NCBI GenBank assembly: GCA_964486295.1
Contig: CAZAMF010000001.1
Location: 62,001-126,000, forward strand
Direction: 5' to 3'
DNA: 64,000 nucleotides
Origin: CALBZG01 sp964486295
GTDB taxonomy: Bacteria > Bacillota > Clostridia > Peptostreptococcales > Anaerovoracaceae
Part shown: one piece after another, positions 1-9,114 of the stretch
Layout of the letters: every line of letters starts with the position of its first letter
How positions within the stretch are numbered: position 1 is the stretch's first letter
Notes under the pieces: generated by a model
Seen by the model: only the letters and a program-made list of their open reading frames with translations
Told to the model about the DNA's origin: nothing
Databases searched by the model: none
Made by a program: the position numbers and the translations under genes

Positions 1-238
1 AGCTGCAGCTGCAGAAGTTGAAGAACAGACTGAGTTCACAGTAGTTCTTGCAGGCGTTGGCTCAGAAAAGATCAAGGTTATCAAAGTTGTCAGAGAACTG
101 ACAGGCTTGGGCCTCAAGGAAGCAAAAGATCTGGTTGACAATGCTCCGCAGAACATCAAAGAAGGTATTGAGAAGCCAGAAGCTGAAGCAATCAAAGCTC
201 AGCTGGAAGAAGCCGGCGCTACAGTAGAACTGAAATAA
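1..238 (+). CDS. rplL: 50S ribosomal protein L7/L12, C-terminal part (5' end outside window)
   Basis: The reading frame is open from base 2 and ends at a TAA at 236-238, giving 78 visible residues. It carries the L7/L12 C-terminal domain: an FTVVLAG strand, the KIKVIKVVRELTGLGLKEAK helix that contacts elongation factors, and a final ATVELK. The preceding residues are Ala/Glu-rich, as in the flexible hinge. L7/L12 forms the ribosomal stalk and recruits EF-Tu, EF-G and other GTPases. It is the last gene of the rplJ-rplL unit normally found upstream of rpoB, and a hairpin terminator follows directly. Identification is secure; the start lies outside the window. Confidence 0.97.
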   Translation, partial: AAAAEVEEQTEFTVVLAGVGSEKIKVIKVVRELTGLGLKEAKDLVDNAPQNIKEGIEKPEAEAIKAQLEEAGATVELK

Positions 239-254
239 ATCAGTTTCAAAAACA

Positions 255-289
255 TTCGGCCTTTGGCGTTACAGCCCAAGGCCGATTTA
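255..289 (+). terminator. Hairpin after rplL
   Basis: TCGGCCTTTGG (256-266) pairs with CCAAGGCCGA (276-285) with one bulged T, and is followed by TTTATT. The T-tract is short, so this is probably a partial terminator or attenuator between rplL and the DUF523/rpoB genes. Confidence 0.6.
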
Positions 290-322
290 TTATGTTACCG
301 ACAGATTACAAGAGAGGTTGCT

Positions 323-781
323 ATGAGGAAAATTCTGGTGAGTTCCTGCCTGTATGGTGACTGTGTTCGATATGACGCAGTCCTCACAGAATGCACGGAC
401 CCACGCTTTTTAAAATGGAAAGAACAAGGGCGGCTCATAAAAATCTGCCCGGAGGTTTTCGGCGGTTTGAGTGTGCCCAGGCCGGACTCGCAGAGAGTGG
501 CGGATCGGGTCATGACCAGAACCGGCGAGGATGTTACGGAAGCCTATGAGACCGGGGCTGCGGAAACGGTGCGCCTGGCCAGGGAAAACAACGTCATTTT
601 TGCCATTATGAAACAGAGAAGTCCATCCTGCGGATCAAGGATCATCTACGACGGCAGTTTTACAGGGATAAAAATACCCGGCGAAGGGGTTGCCGTTCAA
701 AGACTGAGAGAGGCTGGTTTTCAAGTATTTGGAGAAGATGAACTGGACCAGGCAGAGAGATTTCTCCGGCAAAACGAGTAA
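323..781 (+). CDS. DUF523 family protein
   Basis: 152-residue protein beginning MRKILVSSCLYGDCVRYD, which matches the DUF523 family (small Cys-containing proteins, no established biochemical role). The conserved SSCLxG near the N terminus and KQRSPSCGS near residue 100 are visible. Together they look like a metal or ligand site built on cysteines; that reading is inference. An in-frame start at 263 is possible on paper, but it lies inside the rplL terminator hairpin. The ATG at 323 has AGAGAGG just upstream and matches the family N terminus. The gene lies between rplL and rpoB, an unusual place for an unrelated gene, and a strong promoter for rpoB starts right after it. Confidence 0.85.
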   Translation: MRKILVSSCLYGDCVRYDAVLTECTDPRFLKWKEQGRLIKICPEVFGGLSVPRPDSQRVADRVMTRTGEDVTEAYETGAAETVRLARENNVIFAIMKQRSPSCGSRIIYDGSFTGIKIPGEGVAVQRLREAGFQVFGEDELDQAERFLRQNE

Positions 782-788
782 AAACAAC

Positions 789-817
789 TTGACTTATTGA
801 CTTGTTTGTAATATCAT
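789..817 (+). promoter_or_regulatory. Probable promoter of rpoB
   Basis: TTGACT (789-794), 17-bp spacer, TATCAT (812-817), about 45 bp upstream of the rpoB start. This is a good sigma-A-type match. Confidence 0.65.
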
Positions 818-867
818 AGTACATTGCCATGAAAAGTAGTTTCTTGAAATTTTAAGGAGTGATGAAA

Positions 868-3800
868 ATGCCAAAACCCGTTGAATTTGGTAGAAAAACT
901 CGAATGAGTTATTCGAAAATTAACGAAGTGGCCGAAATGCCGAATCTGATACGCATTCAGACGGAATCCTATGACTGGTTCATAAAAGAGGGTTTGAAGG
1001 AAGTATTCGAAGACATTTCGCCGATTGAAGATTACGCTGGAAATTTAGTACTGGAATTTATCGATTATTCACTGAACGACCCTCCGAAGTACGAGCAGGA
1101 AGAATGCAAGGAAAGAGATGTTACCTATGCCGCCCCTCTTAAAGTGAGAGTCAGGCTGGTTAACAGAGACACCGGTGAAGTAAAAGAGCAGGAAGTCTTC
1201 ATGGGAGATTTCCCGCTGATGACAGAAAAAGGTACTTTTATATATAACGGAGCAGAAAGAGTCGTGGTCACCCAGCTGGTTCGATCGCCGGGGCCATATT
1301 ACGAAGTTACCGTAGACAAATCTAATAAGAAGCTTTTTTCAACCACTGTTATCCCTAACAGGGGTGCTTGGCTTGAATACGAAACTGATTCCAATGAAGT
1401 GATCTCCGTAAGGGTGGATCGCACCAGAAAGCAACCGGCAACTACATTGCTGAGAGCTTTGGGAATCGGTTCAGATGCTGAGATCATTGAGATCTTTGGT
1501 GAAGATCCGCGTCTCCTGAAGACCTTGGAAAAGGATACGACAGAGACTTACGAAGAAGGGCTGAAAGAAATCTACAGAAAACTCAGACCGGGCGAACCGC
1601 CTACGGTGGAGAGTGCGAGATCCCTCCTGGATTCTTTATTTTTTGATCCGAAGCGCTATGACCTGGCAAAAGTCGGAAGGTATAAATACAATAAGAAGCT
1701 TGGTCTTTCCAACAGACTGATCGGATGCAGGGCAGCGGAAGATGTCATCGATCCGAATACCGGAGAAGTTCTTGCCGAAAAAGGTCAGCACATTTCACGT
1801 GAACTCGGCTTTGAGATCGAGAATGCCGGAGTCAAATCGGTGCTGGTATTCGGCAGAAATGACGAAGAATACACCACAAAGATTATCGGCAATCATTTTG
1901 TCGACATCAGGAAATATGTAAAAATCAGTCAGGACGAATATAAGATCCCGGTTAAGGTATATTATCCGGTATTGAAAGAAATCCTGGAAAATACAAAGAA
2001 GAAAGATCTGCCGGAGGTCCTCATGGCCAGAAAGGCGGAACTGTCTCCGAAACATATCATCCTGGACGATGTGATCGCATCCCTTTCCTATGTTCTGAAT
2101 CTGAACTATGGGATCGGAAACGTGGATGATATCGACCATCTTGGCAACAGAAGGCTCCGTACCGTGGGTGAACTGCTTCAAAACCAGTTCCGAATCGGCC
2201 TTGCGAGGATGGAGAGAGTTGTAAAAGAAAGAATGACGATCCAGGACATTGAGGTGACCACACCGCAGGCCCTGATGAATATACGTCCGGTCACTGCTGC
2301 AATCAAAGAGTTTTTCGGCTCTTCCCAGCTTTCGCAGTTTATGGACCAGACAAACCCATTGGCTGAACTTACCCACAAGAGAAGACTCTCTGCGCTGGGC
2401 CCGGGAGGCCTTTCAAGAGAAAGAGCCGGTTTCGAGGTTCGTGACGTTCACCATTCCCATTATGGACGTATGTGTCCTATCGAGACGCCTGAAGGTCCGA
2501 ATATCGGACTGATCGGATCTCTGACCACCTACGGGAAGGTCAATGAGTACGGATTCATCGAAACCCCTTACAGACTGGTTGAAAAGGGAACAGGAAGAGT
2601 AAGCGATAAAATCGACTACCTGACCGCCGATGAAGAAGAAATGCTGATTATAGCCCAGGCCAACGAACCATTGGATTCCAACGGTTATTTCATCAACCAC
2701 AAAGTCGCTTCCCGTGGAGCGGGTGGAGAAATCGACCTGGTTGCCAGAGAAAATATCGATTATATGGACGTATCGCCGAAGCAGGTCGTGTCCGTTGCCA
2801 CTGCTATGATCCCATTCCTTGAGAATGACGATGCCAACCGTGCGCTGATGGGCTCCAACATGCAGAGGCAGGCAGTACCGCTTCTCGTGGCAGAAGCGCC
2901 TATTGTCGGTACAGGAATGGAATACAGGGCAGCTTGCGATTCCGGCGTCGTAATACTGGCGAAAAACAGCGGAACCGTCAAATATGTGGACGCAAGATAC
3001 ATTGTCATAACCCGGGAAGACGGACAGGGGGATGACAGCTACCGGCTCCTCAAATTCAAGAGGAGCAACCAGGGCACTTGCATCAATCAAAGACCGATTG
3101 TTTTTAAAGGAGAAAAAGTAGCTGCCGGAGAAGTGATCGCCGACGGCCCTTCAACGGATCTTGGAGAAGTGGCTCTGGGCAAGAACCTTTTGGTTGGGTT
3201 CATGACCTGGGAAGGCTACAACTATGAAGACGCTATCATTCTCAATGAGCGGCTGATCATGGAGGATGTTCTTACATCCCTTCATATAGAAGAATACGAG
3301 TCAGAAGCCAGAGACACCAAGCTCGGACCTGAAGAAATCACCCGGGATATCCCGAACGTTTCCGAAGAAGCGCTGAAGGATCTAGATGAAGAGGGCATCG
3401 TCAGAATCGGTGCCGAAGTATCCTCGTCCGATATCCTGGTGGGTAAAGTTACTCCGAAGGGAGAAACAGAACTGACCGCTGAAGAGAGACTTTTAAGAGC
3501 AATTTTCGGCGAAAAAGCCCGCGAGGTCAGGGACACTTCTCTCAGAGTTCCTCATGGTGAAACCGGTATCGTGGTTGACGTCAAGATCTTCTCCCGTGAA
3601 AACGGCGACGAGCTCCCTCCGGGAGTGAATAAACTCGTTCGTTGCTATGTGGCTACGAAGAGAAAGATCTCCGTAGGAGACAAAATGGCGGGACGTCACG
3701 GAAATAAGGGTGTTATTTCAAGGATCCTTCCTGAAGAAGACATGCCGTTCATGGAAGACGGAACACCGCTGCAGGTCATGCTGAATCCTCTTGGTGTACC

Positions 3801-4557
3801 TTCCCGTATGAACGTCGGACAGGTAATGGAGGTTCATCTGGGCCTTGTTTCCAAATACAGAGACTGGTTCATTTCCACTCCGGTATTTGACGGAGCCAGC
3901 GAGATGGATATCATAGACCTGCTGGCCGAGTCCGGATTCCCGGAAACCGGAAAACTGAATCTGAGAGACGGCAGAACCGGAGATTTCTTTGATAATCCTG
4001 TTACTGTCGGCTATATGTATATGCTGAAGCTTCACCATCTAGTAGATGATAAGATACATGCGAGAAGCACGGGCCCTTATTCCCTCGTAACACAGCAGCC
4101 TTTGGGAGGAAAAGCCCAGTTTGGCGGCCAGCGTTTCGGAGAAATGGAAGTATGGGCGCTGGAAGCTTACGGCGCGGCTTACACCCTTCAGGAAATACTG
4201 ACAGTCAAGTCCGACGATATCGTGGGGCGTGTCAAGACCTACGAGGCCATCGTAAAGGGAGAGAATATCCCTGAACCGGGCATACCGGAATCCTTCAAGG
4301 TACTCATCAAGGAAATGCAATCTCTTGCCCTTGACGTTAGAGTGCTTGCCGAGGACGACAGGGAAATTGAAATAAAAGAGACTGTAGAACTCGAAGGCAT
4401 CACAAAGTACGACGGGACTCTGGATTTTGAGCCTGAGCTTGTTTCAGAAGAAGAATTTTTCGATGACTACAAAGATGAAAAAAAATCAGGCGGAGCCGGG
4501 GAAGATATCAATCATGTCGACTTGGATTCAGAAGATGATTTAGGTGATGAAGAATAA
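868..4557 (+). CDS. rpoB: DNA-directed RNA polymerase subunit beta
   Basis: 1229-residue beta subunit of RNA polymerase, which forms one side of the catalytic cleft with RpoC. The rifampicin-binding region is clear (GSSQLSQFMDQTNPLAELTH, then RRLSALGPGGLSRERAGFEV) with the residues usual in sensitive bacteria. The C-terminal clamp-contact region includes SVGDKMAGRHGNKGV and GGKAQFGGQRFGEMEVWALE. The protein ends with a short acidic tail (SEDDLGDEE). Three in-frame starts are clustered (859 GTG, 862 ATG, 868 ATG). The AAGGAG at 854-859 is correctly spaced only for 868, giving MPKPVEFGRKTRMSYSKI. rpoC follows after 18 bp, so the two are cotranscribed. Confidence 0.98.
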   Translation: MPKPVEFGRKTRMSYSKINEVAEMPNLIRIQTESYDWFIKEGLKEVFEDISPIEDYAGNLVLEFIDYSLNDPPKYEQEECKERDVTYAAPLKVRVRLVNRDTGEVKEQEVFMGDFPLMTEKGTFIYNGAERVVVTQLVRSPGPYYEVTVDKSNKKLFSTTVIPNRGAWLEYETDSNEVISVRVDRTRKQPATTLLRALGIGSDAEIIEIFGEDPRLLKTLEKDTTETYEEGLKEIYRKLRPGEPPTVESARSLLDSLFFDPKRYDLAKVGRYKYNKKLGLSNRLIGCRAAEDVIDPNTGEVLAEKGQHISRELGFEIENAGVKSVLVFGRNDEEYTTKIIGNHFVDIRKYVKISQDEYKIPVKVYYPVLKEILENTKKKDLPEVLMARKAELSPKHIILDDVIASLSYVLNLNYGIGNVDDIDHLGNRRLRTVGELLQNQFRIGLARMERVVKERMTIQDIEVTTPQALMNIRPVTAAIKEFFGSSQLSQFMDQTNPLAELTHKRRLSALGPGGLSRERAGFEVRDVHHSHYGRMCPIETPEGPNIGLIGSLTTYGKVNEYGFIETPYRLVEKGTGRVSDKIDYLTADEEEMLIIAQANEPLDSNGYFINHKVASRGAGGEIDLVARENIDYMDVSPKQVVSVATAMIPFLENDDANRALMGSNMQRQAVPLLVAEAPIVGTGMEYRAACDSGVVILAKNSGTVKYVDARYIVITREDGQGDDSYRLLKFKRSNQGTCINQRPIVFKGEKVAAGEVIADGPSTDLGEVALGKNLLVGFMTWEGYNYEDAIILNERLIMEDVLTSLHIEEYESEARDTKLGPEEITRDIPNVSEEALKDLDEEGIVRIGAEVSSSDILVGKVTPKGETELTAEERLLRAIFGEKAREVRDTSLRVPHGETGIVVDVKIFSRENGDELPPGVNKLVRCYVATKRKISVGDKMAGRHGNKGVISRILPEEDMPFMEDGTPLQVMLNPLGVPSRMNVGQVMEVHLGLVSKYRDWFISTPVFDGASEMDIIDLLAESGFPETGKLNLRDGRTGDFFDNPVTVGYMYMLKLHHLVDDKIHARSTGPYSLVTQQPLGGKAQFGGQRFGEMEVWALEAYGAAYTLQEILTVKSDDIVGRVKTYEAIVKGENIPEPGIPESFKVLIKEMQSLALDVRVLAEDDREIEIKETVELEGITKYDGTLDFEPELVSEEEFFDDYKDEKKSGGAGEDINHVDLDSEDDLGDEE

Positions 4558-4575
4558 GGAAGGGGGAGACACTCC

Positions 4576-7500
4576 TTGAACGATAACACAAATGATATAT
4601 ACGAACTCAATAATTTTGAATCGTTGCAGATAGGGCTGGCATCCACGGATAAGATTCTCAGCTGGTCTCACGGCGAGGTCACAAAGCCTGAGACGATCAA
4701 CTACAGAACACTCAAGCCCGAAAAAGACGGTTTGTTCTGCGAAAGAATTTTCGGCCCGACCAAGGACTGGGAATGCCATTGTGGAAAATATAAGAGGATC
4801 CGCTACAAAGGGATCATATGCGATCGCTGCGGTGTAGAAGTAACGAAAGCCAAGGTCAGACGTGAAAGAATGGGGCATATCAAACTGGCGGCTCCGGTCT
4901 CTCATATCTGGTATTTCAAGGGCATTCCGTCAAGAATGGGCCTTATCCTTGACATGTCCCCGAGAAACCTGGAAAAAATATTGTATTTTGCTTCCTACGT
5001 TGTACTTGAAACGGGAAATTCCGGATTTGACTACAAGGAAGTGCTTTCAGAGCAGCAATTCCGGGATGCAAGAAACGAACCGGGAATGACATTTAAAGCA
5101 GCCATGGGCGCGGAAGCGGTCAGGGAACTTCTGGCGCATATCAACCTTGAGGAACTGAGTGAAGACTTGAGAACCAAACTCAAGGAAGCGACCGGACAGA
5201 AAAAGGTCAGGATCGTACGCCGTCTTGAGGTTGTTGAAGCGTTGAGAATGTCCAACAACAAGCCGGAGTGGATGGTGCTTGAAGTAGTGCCGGTCATTCC
5301 GCCGGATCTGAGGCCGATGGTCCAGCTGGATGGAGGGCGTTTTGCCACATCGGATCTGAACGATTTATACAGAAGAGTAATCAACAGAAACAACAGACTA
5401 AAAAAGCTCCTGGAACTGGGGGCGCCGGACATCATCGTGAGAAACGAGAAGCGCATGCTTCAGGAATCCGTGGATGCCTTGATCGACAACGGCAGAAGAG
5501 GAAGACCGGTAACAGGTCCGGGATCCAGACCGCTGAAGTCGCTTTCCGATATGCTGAAAGGAAAGCAAGGCCGATTCAGACAGAACCTGCTTGGCAAGAG
5601 AGTCGACTACTCTGGCCGTAGCGTAATCGTTGTCGGACCGGAACTGAAATTCTATCAGTGCGGACTTCCGAAGAAAATGGCGCTGGAACTGTTCAAGCCT
5701 TTCATTATGAAAAGACTTGTTGAGGATGGAGTAGCCCATAATATCAAGAGCGCGAAAAGAATGGTAGAAAAGGTGAGACCTGAAGTCTGGGACGTTCTGG
5801 ACGATATTATTAAGGAACATCCTGTTCTCCTAAACCGTGCGCCGACACTGCACAGACTGGGAATACAGGCTTTTGAACCGGTTCTGGTAGAGGGCAAAGC
5901 CATCAAGCTTCACCCGCTGGTCTGTACAGCCTATAATGCCGACTTTGACGGTGACCAGATGGCCGTGCATGTGCCTCTTTCTGTTGAAGCGCAGGCTGAA
6001 GCCCGTTTCCTAATGCTTTCAGTCAACAATATACTGGCACCGAAGGATGGCTCGCCGATCACCGTACCGACTCAGGACATGGTATTGGGATCCTATTATC
6101 TGACCCACCCGGGAGTCGAAGGAAGAAACACTCCGGGAGAAAAGGGCGACGGCAAGGTATTTACGAATATCGAAGAAATGCTGATGGCTTATCAGAACCA
6201 GGTGATAGGGCTGCATGCAAGGGTTAAAGTGAGACGGTATCTGGGAGAACACGATCTTCGCGGAAAACTCGTCGAGTCCACTGTAGGCAGATTTATCTTC
6301 AATCAGCAGATCCCACAGGACCTGGGTTATGTTGACAGAACAGCGGATGCTTATTCACTGGAGATCGATACCCTGGTGGACAAGAAAAAGCTGGGCCAGA
6401 TCATCGGCAAATGCTTTAAAACACATGGAAATACAGGCACCGCTATCATGCTGGATGCCATAAAGGATATGGGATTCCACTATTCCACAAAAGCGGCCAT
6501 CACCATCAGCGTTTCGGATATGGAAATTCCTGAAGAAAAGCATATTATCATCGCGAATGCGGAAAAGCAGGTCGAAAAGTACGAGGCTGCCTACCGCAGA
6601 GGCCTCATGAGCAACAGCGAAAGATATGAAAAGGTTATCAGTATCTGGAACCGGGCAACCGATGATGTGGCAGACGCCCTCATGGATTCACTGGGCACAT
6701 TGAACAACCTGTATATCATGGCTCATTCCGGCGCCAGAGGTTCGAAGAATCAGATCAGACAGATCGGCGGCATGCGTGGTCTTATGGCGAACGCAGTCGG
6801 AAAAACCATCGAGATACCAATCAAAGCAAACTTCCGTGAAGGGCTGTCCGTATTGGAATACTTCATTTCCACAAACGGAGCCAGAAAAGGACTTGCTGAT
6901 ACAGCGCTCAGAACTGCGGACTCCGGGTACCTCACCCGTCGTCTGGTGGACGTTTCCCACAATGTGATCGTTCGCGAGATGGACTGCGGAACCGATGAAG
7001 GTATTGCAGTCAGAGCGTTCACGGACGGAAAAGAAGTCATCGAACCGCTGAGACTCCGTATTATAGGAAGGACTTCTTTACTGGATATAACAGATCCGGA
7101 AACCGGCGAGCTGATCGTCGAGCAGAATGAAGAAATTTCGGAAGATGCAGCTGCAAAGATCGAAGCATGCGGTATCGACTCCGTTGCAATCCGTTCCGTT
7201 ATGACCTGCCATTCGACTTTCGGGATCTGTGCGAAATGCTACGGCAGAAACCTGGCGACCGGAGAGCCTGTCAATATCGGCGAAGCTGTTGGAATCACAG
7301 CTGCACAGTCCATCGGAGAACCGGGAACGCAGCTTACAATGAGAACATTCCATACAGGAGGCGTTGCGGGATCCGACATCACACAGGGTCTTCCGAGAGT
7401 TGAAGAACTTTTTGAAGCAAGAAAACCGAAAGGTCTTGCGGAAATCTGCGAGTCGGACGGCAAGGTCGAGTCGGTCAGAGCAAGGAGTGACAACAAGACG

Positions 7501-8247
7501 GAAGTCGTTGTTCGCGGTACCGAAGAGAGAACTTACATCGTGCCTTACGGAGCCCGCCTGAATGTCAAAGAAGGCGATTACATCCTGGCCGGAGAGAACA
7601 TAACCAGAGGGCCACTGAATCCGCATGATATCCTGAGACTCAATGGTGTTGAAGGGGTTTATCAGTATCTGCTGAAAGAAGTTCAGCGTGTATACAAGCA
7701 ACAGGGTGTAGACATCAATGACAAGCATGTTGAAGTAATCGTGAGCCAGATGCTTTCCAAGTATAAGATCGAAGACGGCGGAGACACAACCCTTCTGCCG
7801 GGCGCTCTCTACAGCAAGCTCGAAGTGGAAGCCGCCAACGAAGTGGCTATCGCAGGAGGCGGAGAGCCTTGCGTTGCCAAGAGGATCCTTCTGGGTATAA
7901 CCAAAGCATCTCTTGCAACCAATTCCTTCCTGTCGGCGGCATCCTTCCAGGAAACCACGAGAGTTCTCACGGACGCAGCCATAAAAGGAAAGACAGACAG
8001 ACTTCTTGGACTTAAGGAAAACGTAATCATCGGAAAGCTGATCCCTGCGGGAACGGGTATGAAGAGATACAAAAATATCAGTCTTGATTATGGTGTGAAT
8101 ACCGAACTGATGGAATCCTACCAGACCATGGCCTTCTCTGATGAAGATGAGGACTATGCAGAAATGGTCGACATGGCGGACATGGATGTCGTGGCTGAAA
8201 TGGACGAGAGCAGTATGATCGTAGACGGAGAAGAGACCAGTAATTAA
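4576..8247 (+). CDS. rpoC: DNA-directed RNA polymerase subunit beta'
   Basis: 1223-residue beta' subunit. The active-site Mg-binding loop NADFDGDQMAVH is near residue 454. The N-terminal zinc site is CHCGKYKRIRYKGIICDRCG near residue 67, and the second zinc site is CHSTFGICAKCYG near residue 880. Bridge-helix and trigger-loop regions (GARGSKNQIRQIGGMRGLM; GEAVGITAAQSIGEPGTQLT) are intact. The start is a TTG with AAGGAAGGGGGAG 7-8 bp upstream; no in-frame ATG would keep the conserved YELNNFESLQIGLAS. The tail is acidic and Met-rich. It forms one transcription unit with rpoB. Confidence 0.98.
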   Translation: MNDNTNDIYELNNFESLQIGLASTDKILSWSHGEVTKPETINYRTLKPEKDGLFCERIFGPTKDWECHCGKYKRIRYKGIICDRCGVEVTKAKVRRERMGHIKLAAPVSHIWYFKGIPSRMGLILDMSPRNLEKILYFASYVVLETGNSGFDYKEVLSEQQFRDARNEPGMTFKAAMGAEAVRELLAHINLEELSEDLRTKLKEATGQKKVRIVRRLEVVEALRMSNNKPEWMVLEVVPVIPPDLRPMVQLDGGRFATSDLNDLYRRVINRNNRLKKLLELGAPDIIVRNEKRMLQESVDALIDNGRRGRPVTGPGSRPLKSLSDMLKGKQGRFRQNLLGKRVDYSGRSVIVVGPELKFYQCGLPKKMALELFKPFIMKRLVEDGVAHNIKSAKRMVEKVRPEVWDVLDDIIKEHPVLLNRAPTLHRLGIQAFEPVLVEGKAIKLHPLVCTAYNADFDGDQMAVHVPLSVEAQAEARFLMLSVNNILAPKDGSPITVPTQDMVLGSYYLTHPGVEGRNTPGEKGDGKVFTNIEEMLMAYQNQVIGLHARVKVRRYLGEHDLRGKLVESTVGRFIFNQQIPQDLGYVDRTADAYSLEIDTLVDKKKLGQIIGKCFKTHGNTGTAIMLDAIKDMGFHYSTKAAITISVSDMEIPEEKHIIIANAEKQVEKYEAAYRRGLMSNSERYEKVISIWNRATDDVADALMDSLGTLNNLYIMAHSGARGSKNQIRQIGGMRGLMANAVGKTIEIPIKANFREGLSVLEYFISTNGARKGLADTALRTADSGYLTRRLVDVSHNVIVREMDCGTDEGIAVRAFTDGKEVIEPLRLRIIGRTSLLDITDPETGELIVEQNEEISEDAAAKIEACGIDSVAIRSVMTCHSTFGICAKCYGRNLATGEPVNIGEAVGITAAQSIGEPGTQLTMRTFHTGGVAGSDITQGLPRVEELFEARKPKGLAEICESDGKVESVRARSDNKTEVVVRGTEERTYIVPYGARLNVKEGDYILAGENITRGPLNPHDILRLNGVEGVYQYLLKEVQRVYKQQGVDINDKHVEVIVSQMLSKYKIEDGGDTTLLPGALYSKLEVEAANEVAIAGGGEPCVAKRILLGITKASLATNSFLSAASFQETTRVLTDAAIKGKTDRLLGLKENVIIGKLIPAGTGMKRYKNISLDYGVNTELMESYQTMAFSDEDEDYAEMVDMADMDVVAEMDESSMIVDGEETSN

Positions 8248-8270
8248 GCCGGATAAAGACCGAATTTTAA

Positions 8271-8300
8271 TTGACATGAAGGATTAGAACGTGATACACT
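8271..8300 (+). promoter_or_regulatory. Probable promoter of the rpsL-rpsG-fusA-tuf unit
   Basis: TTGACA (8271-8276), 18-bp spacer, TACACT (8295-8300), 105 bp upstream of rpsL. Confidence 0.65.
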
Positions 8301-8317
8301 AATCGTTGGTTTTGGGT

Positions 8318-8338
8318 CTTGCGGGATATCCCCGCAAG
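8318..8338 (+). promoter_or_regulatory. Perfect hairpin in the rpsL leader
   Basis: CTTGCGGG (8318-8325) and CCCGCAAG (8331-8338) form a perfect 8-bp stem with a 5-nt loop, starting only about 12 bp after the predicted transcription start. There is no T-tract, so it is not a simple terminator. It could stabilise the transcript or act in control. Confidence 0.5.
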
Positions 8339-8405
8339 GCTTCAAATATTAAAAGATTGGGAGGCGCTGCATGGCAGAAGCCGAACAAGAAGAAAGGAGA
8401 AACAA

Positions 8406-8822
8406 ATGCCAACAATTAACCAGTTAGTACGTGAAGGCAGAGAAACTCTTGTTAAGAAGGAGAAAGCTCCTGCATTGGGCAAAGGGCTGAATTCCATCAG
8501 AAGAGTTGCTACCGATATCGACTCCCCACAGAAAAGAGGCGTCTGCACATCGGTTAAAACTGTAACGCCAAAGAAGCCTAATTCGGCTCTCCGTAAGGTA
8601 GCTAGGGTAAGACTTACTAATGGTATCGAAGTGACAGCATATATCCCTGGGATCGGTCATAACCTCCAGGAGCATAGCGTTGTACTCATCAGAGGCGGCC
8701 GTGTCAAGGACCTCCCGGGTGTCAGATATCACATTGTAAGAGGAACTTTGGACGCATCCGGTGTAGCGAACAGAAAGCAAGCGCGTTCCAAGTACGGAGC
8801 GAAGAGAGCGAAAAAGAAGTAA
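8406..8822 (+). CDS. rpsL: 30S ribosomal protein S12
   Basis: 138 residues, the usual Firmicutes length. S12 sits at the decoding centre. The decoding loop TPKKPNSALRK and the second functional loop GGRVKDLPGVRYH are conserved, with the lysines typical of streptomycin-sensitive S12. The ATG at 8406 has GAAAGGAG upstream; an upstream in-frame extension has no ribosome binding site. It is the first gene of the streptomycin (str) operon, followed by an unusual 292-bp spacer before rpsG. Confidence 0.98.
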   Translation: MPTINQLVREGRETLVKKEKAPALGKGLNSIRRVATDIDSPQKRGVCTSVKTVTPKKPNSALRKVARVRLTNGIEVTAYIPGIGHNLQEHSVVLIRGGRVKDLPGVRYHIVRGTLDASGVANRKQARSKYGAKRAKKK

Positions 8823-8890
8823 GCTTCAACGTTCCACAGTACAATACGTACTAATAAAAAATTAACATGAAATTTCGGGAAAGACAAAGT

Positions 8891-9090
8891 CGGTGCCCAT
8901 TTATATATAAGGGCACGAGCGGCACCCTAAAGTTGTGGTGTCGAGTACCGGAAGGCTCACCAGCTAAATTTATTTGCACTGGCTGGCGGAGAGTAATCTT
9001 TCTGCCCATACAAGGGCTGAAAGGTGAAGAATTCACTTCAGTATATTTTGTGTGAAATCAGAGGACTCTGAATTGATTTTTCGCACAGGA
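8891..9090 (+). ncRNA. Highly foldable rpsL-rpsG spacer, candidate cis-acting RNA
   Basis: The 292-bp spacer holds no credible gene but a series of stems. GTGCCC (8893-8898) pairs with GGGCAC (8911-8916). CCAGC (8960-8964) pairs with GCTGG (8982-8986). CTTTC-T-GCCC (8998-9007) pairs with GGGC-T-GAAAG (9014-9023). TGTGTGAAATC (9049-9059) pairs with GATTTTTCGCACA (9075-9087), with one G-U pair and a 2-nt bulge. GGTGCC (8892-8897) can instead pair perfectly with GGCACC (8921-8926), giving two exclusive folds. The last stem ends 13 nt before the rpsG ribosome binding site. In E. coli, S7 controls the str operon by binding the rpsL-rpsG spacer; a similar role here is inference. No known family is recognised. 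Confidence 0.5.
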
Positions 9091-9114
9091 TTCACAAGTG
9101 AGGAGGGAAGAGAA

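Noticed and set aside
7078..8277. 399-codon open frame on the minus strand
   Set aside because: It lies antisense to rpoC, has no ribosome binding site and no family resemblance, and comes from the codon bias of the real gene.
8867..9055. 62-codon frames on both strands in the rpsL-rpsG spacer
   Set aside because: The region is dominated by inverted repeats and lacks binding sites; RNA structure explains it better.
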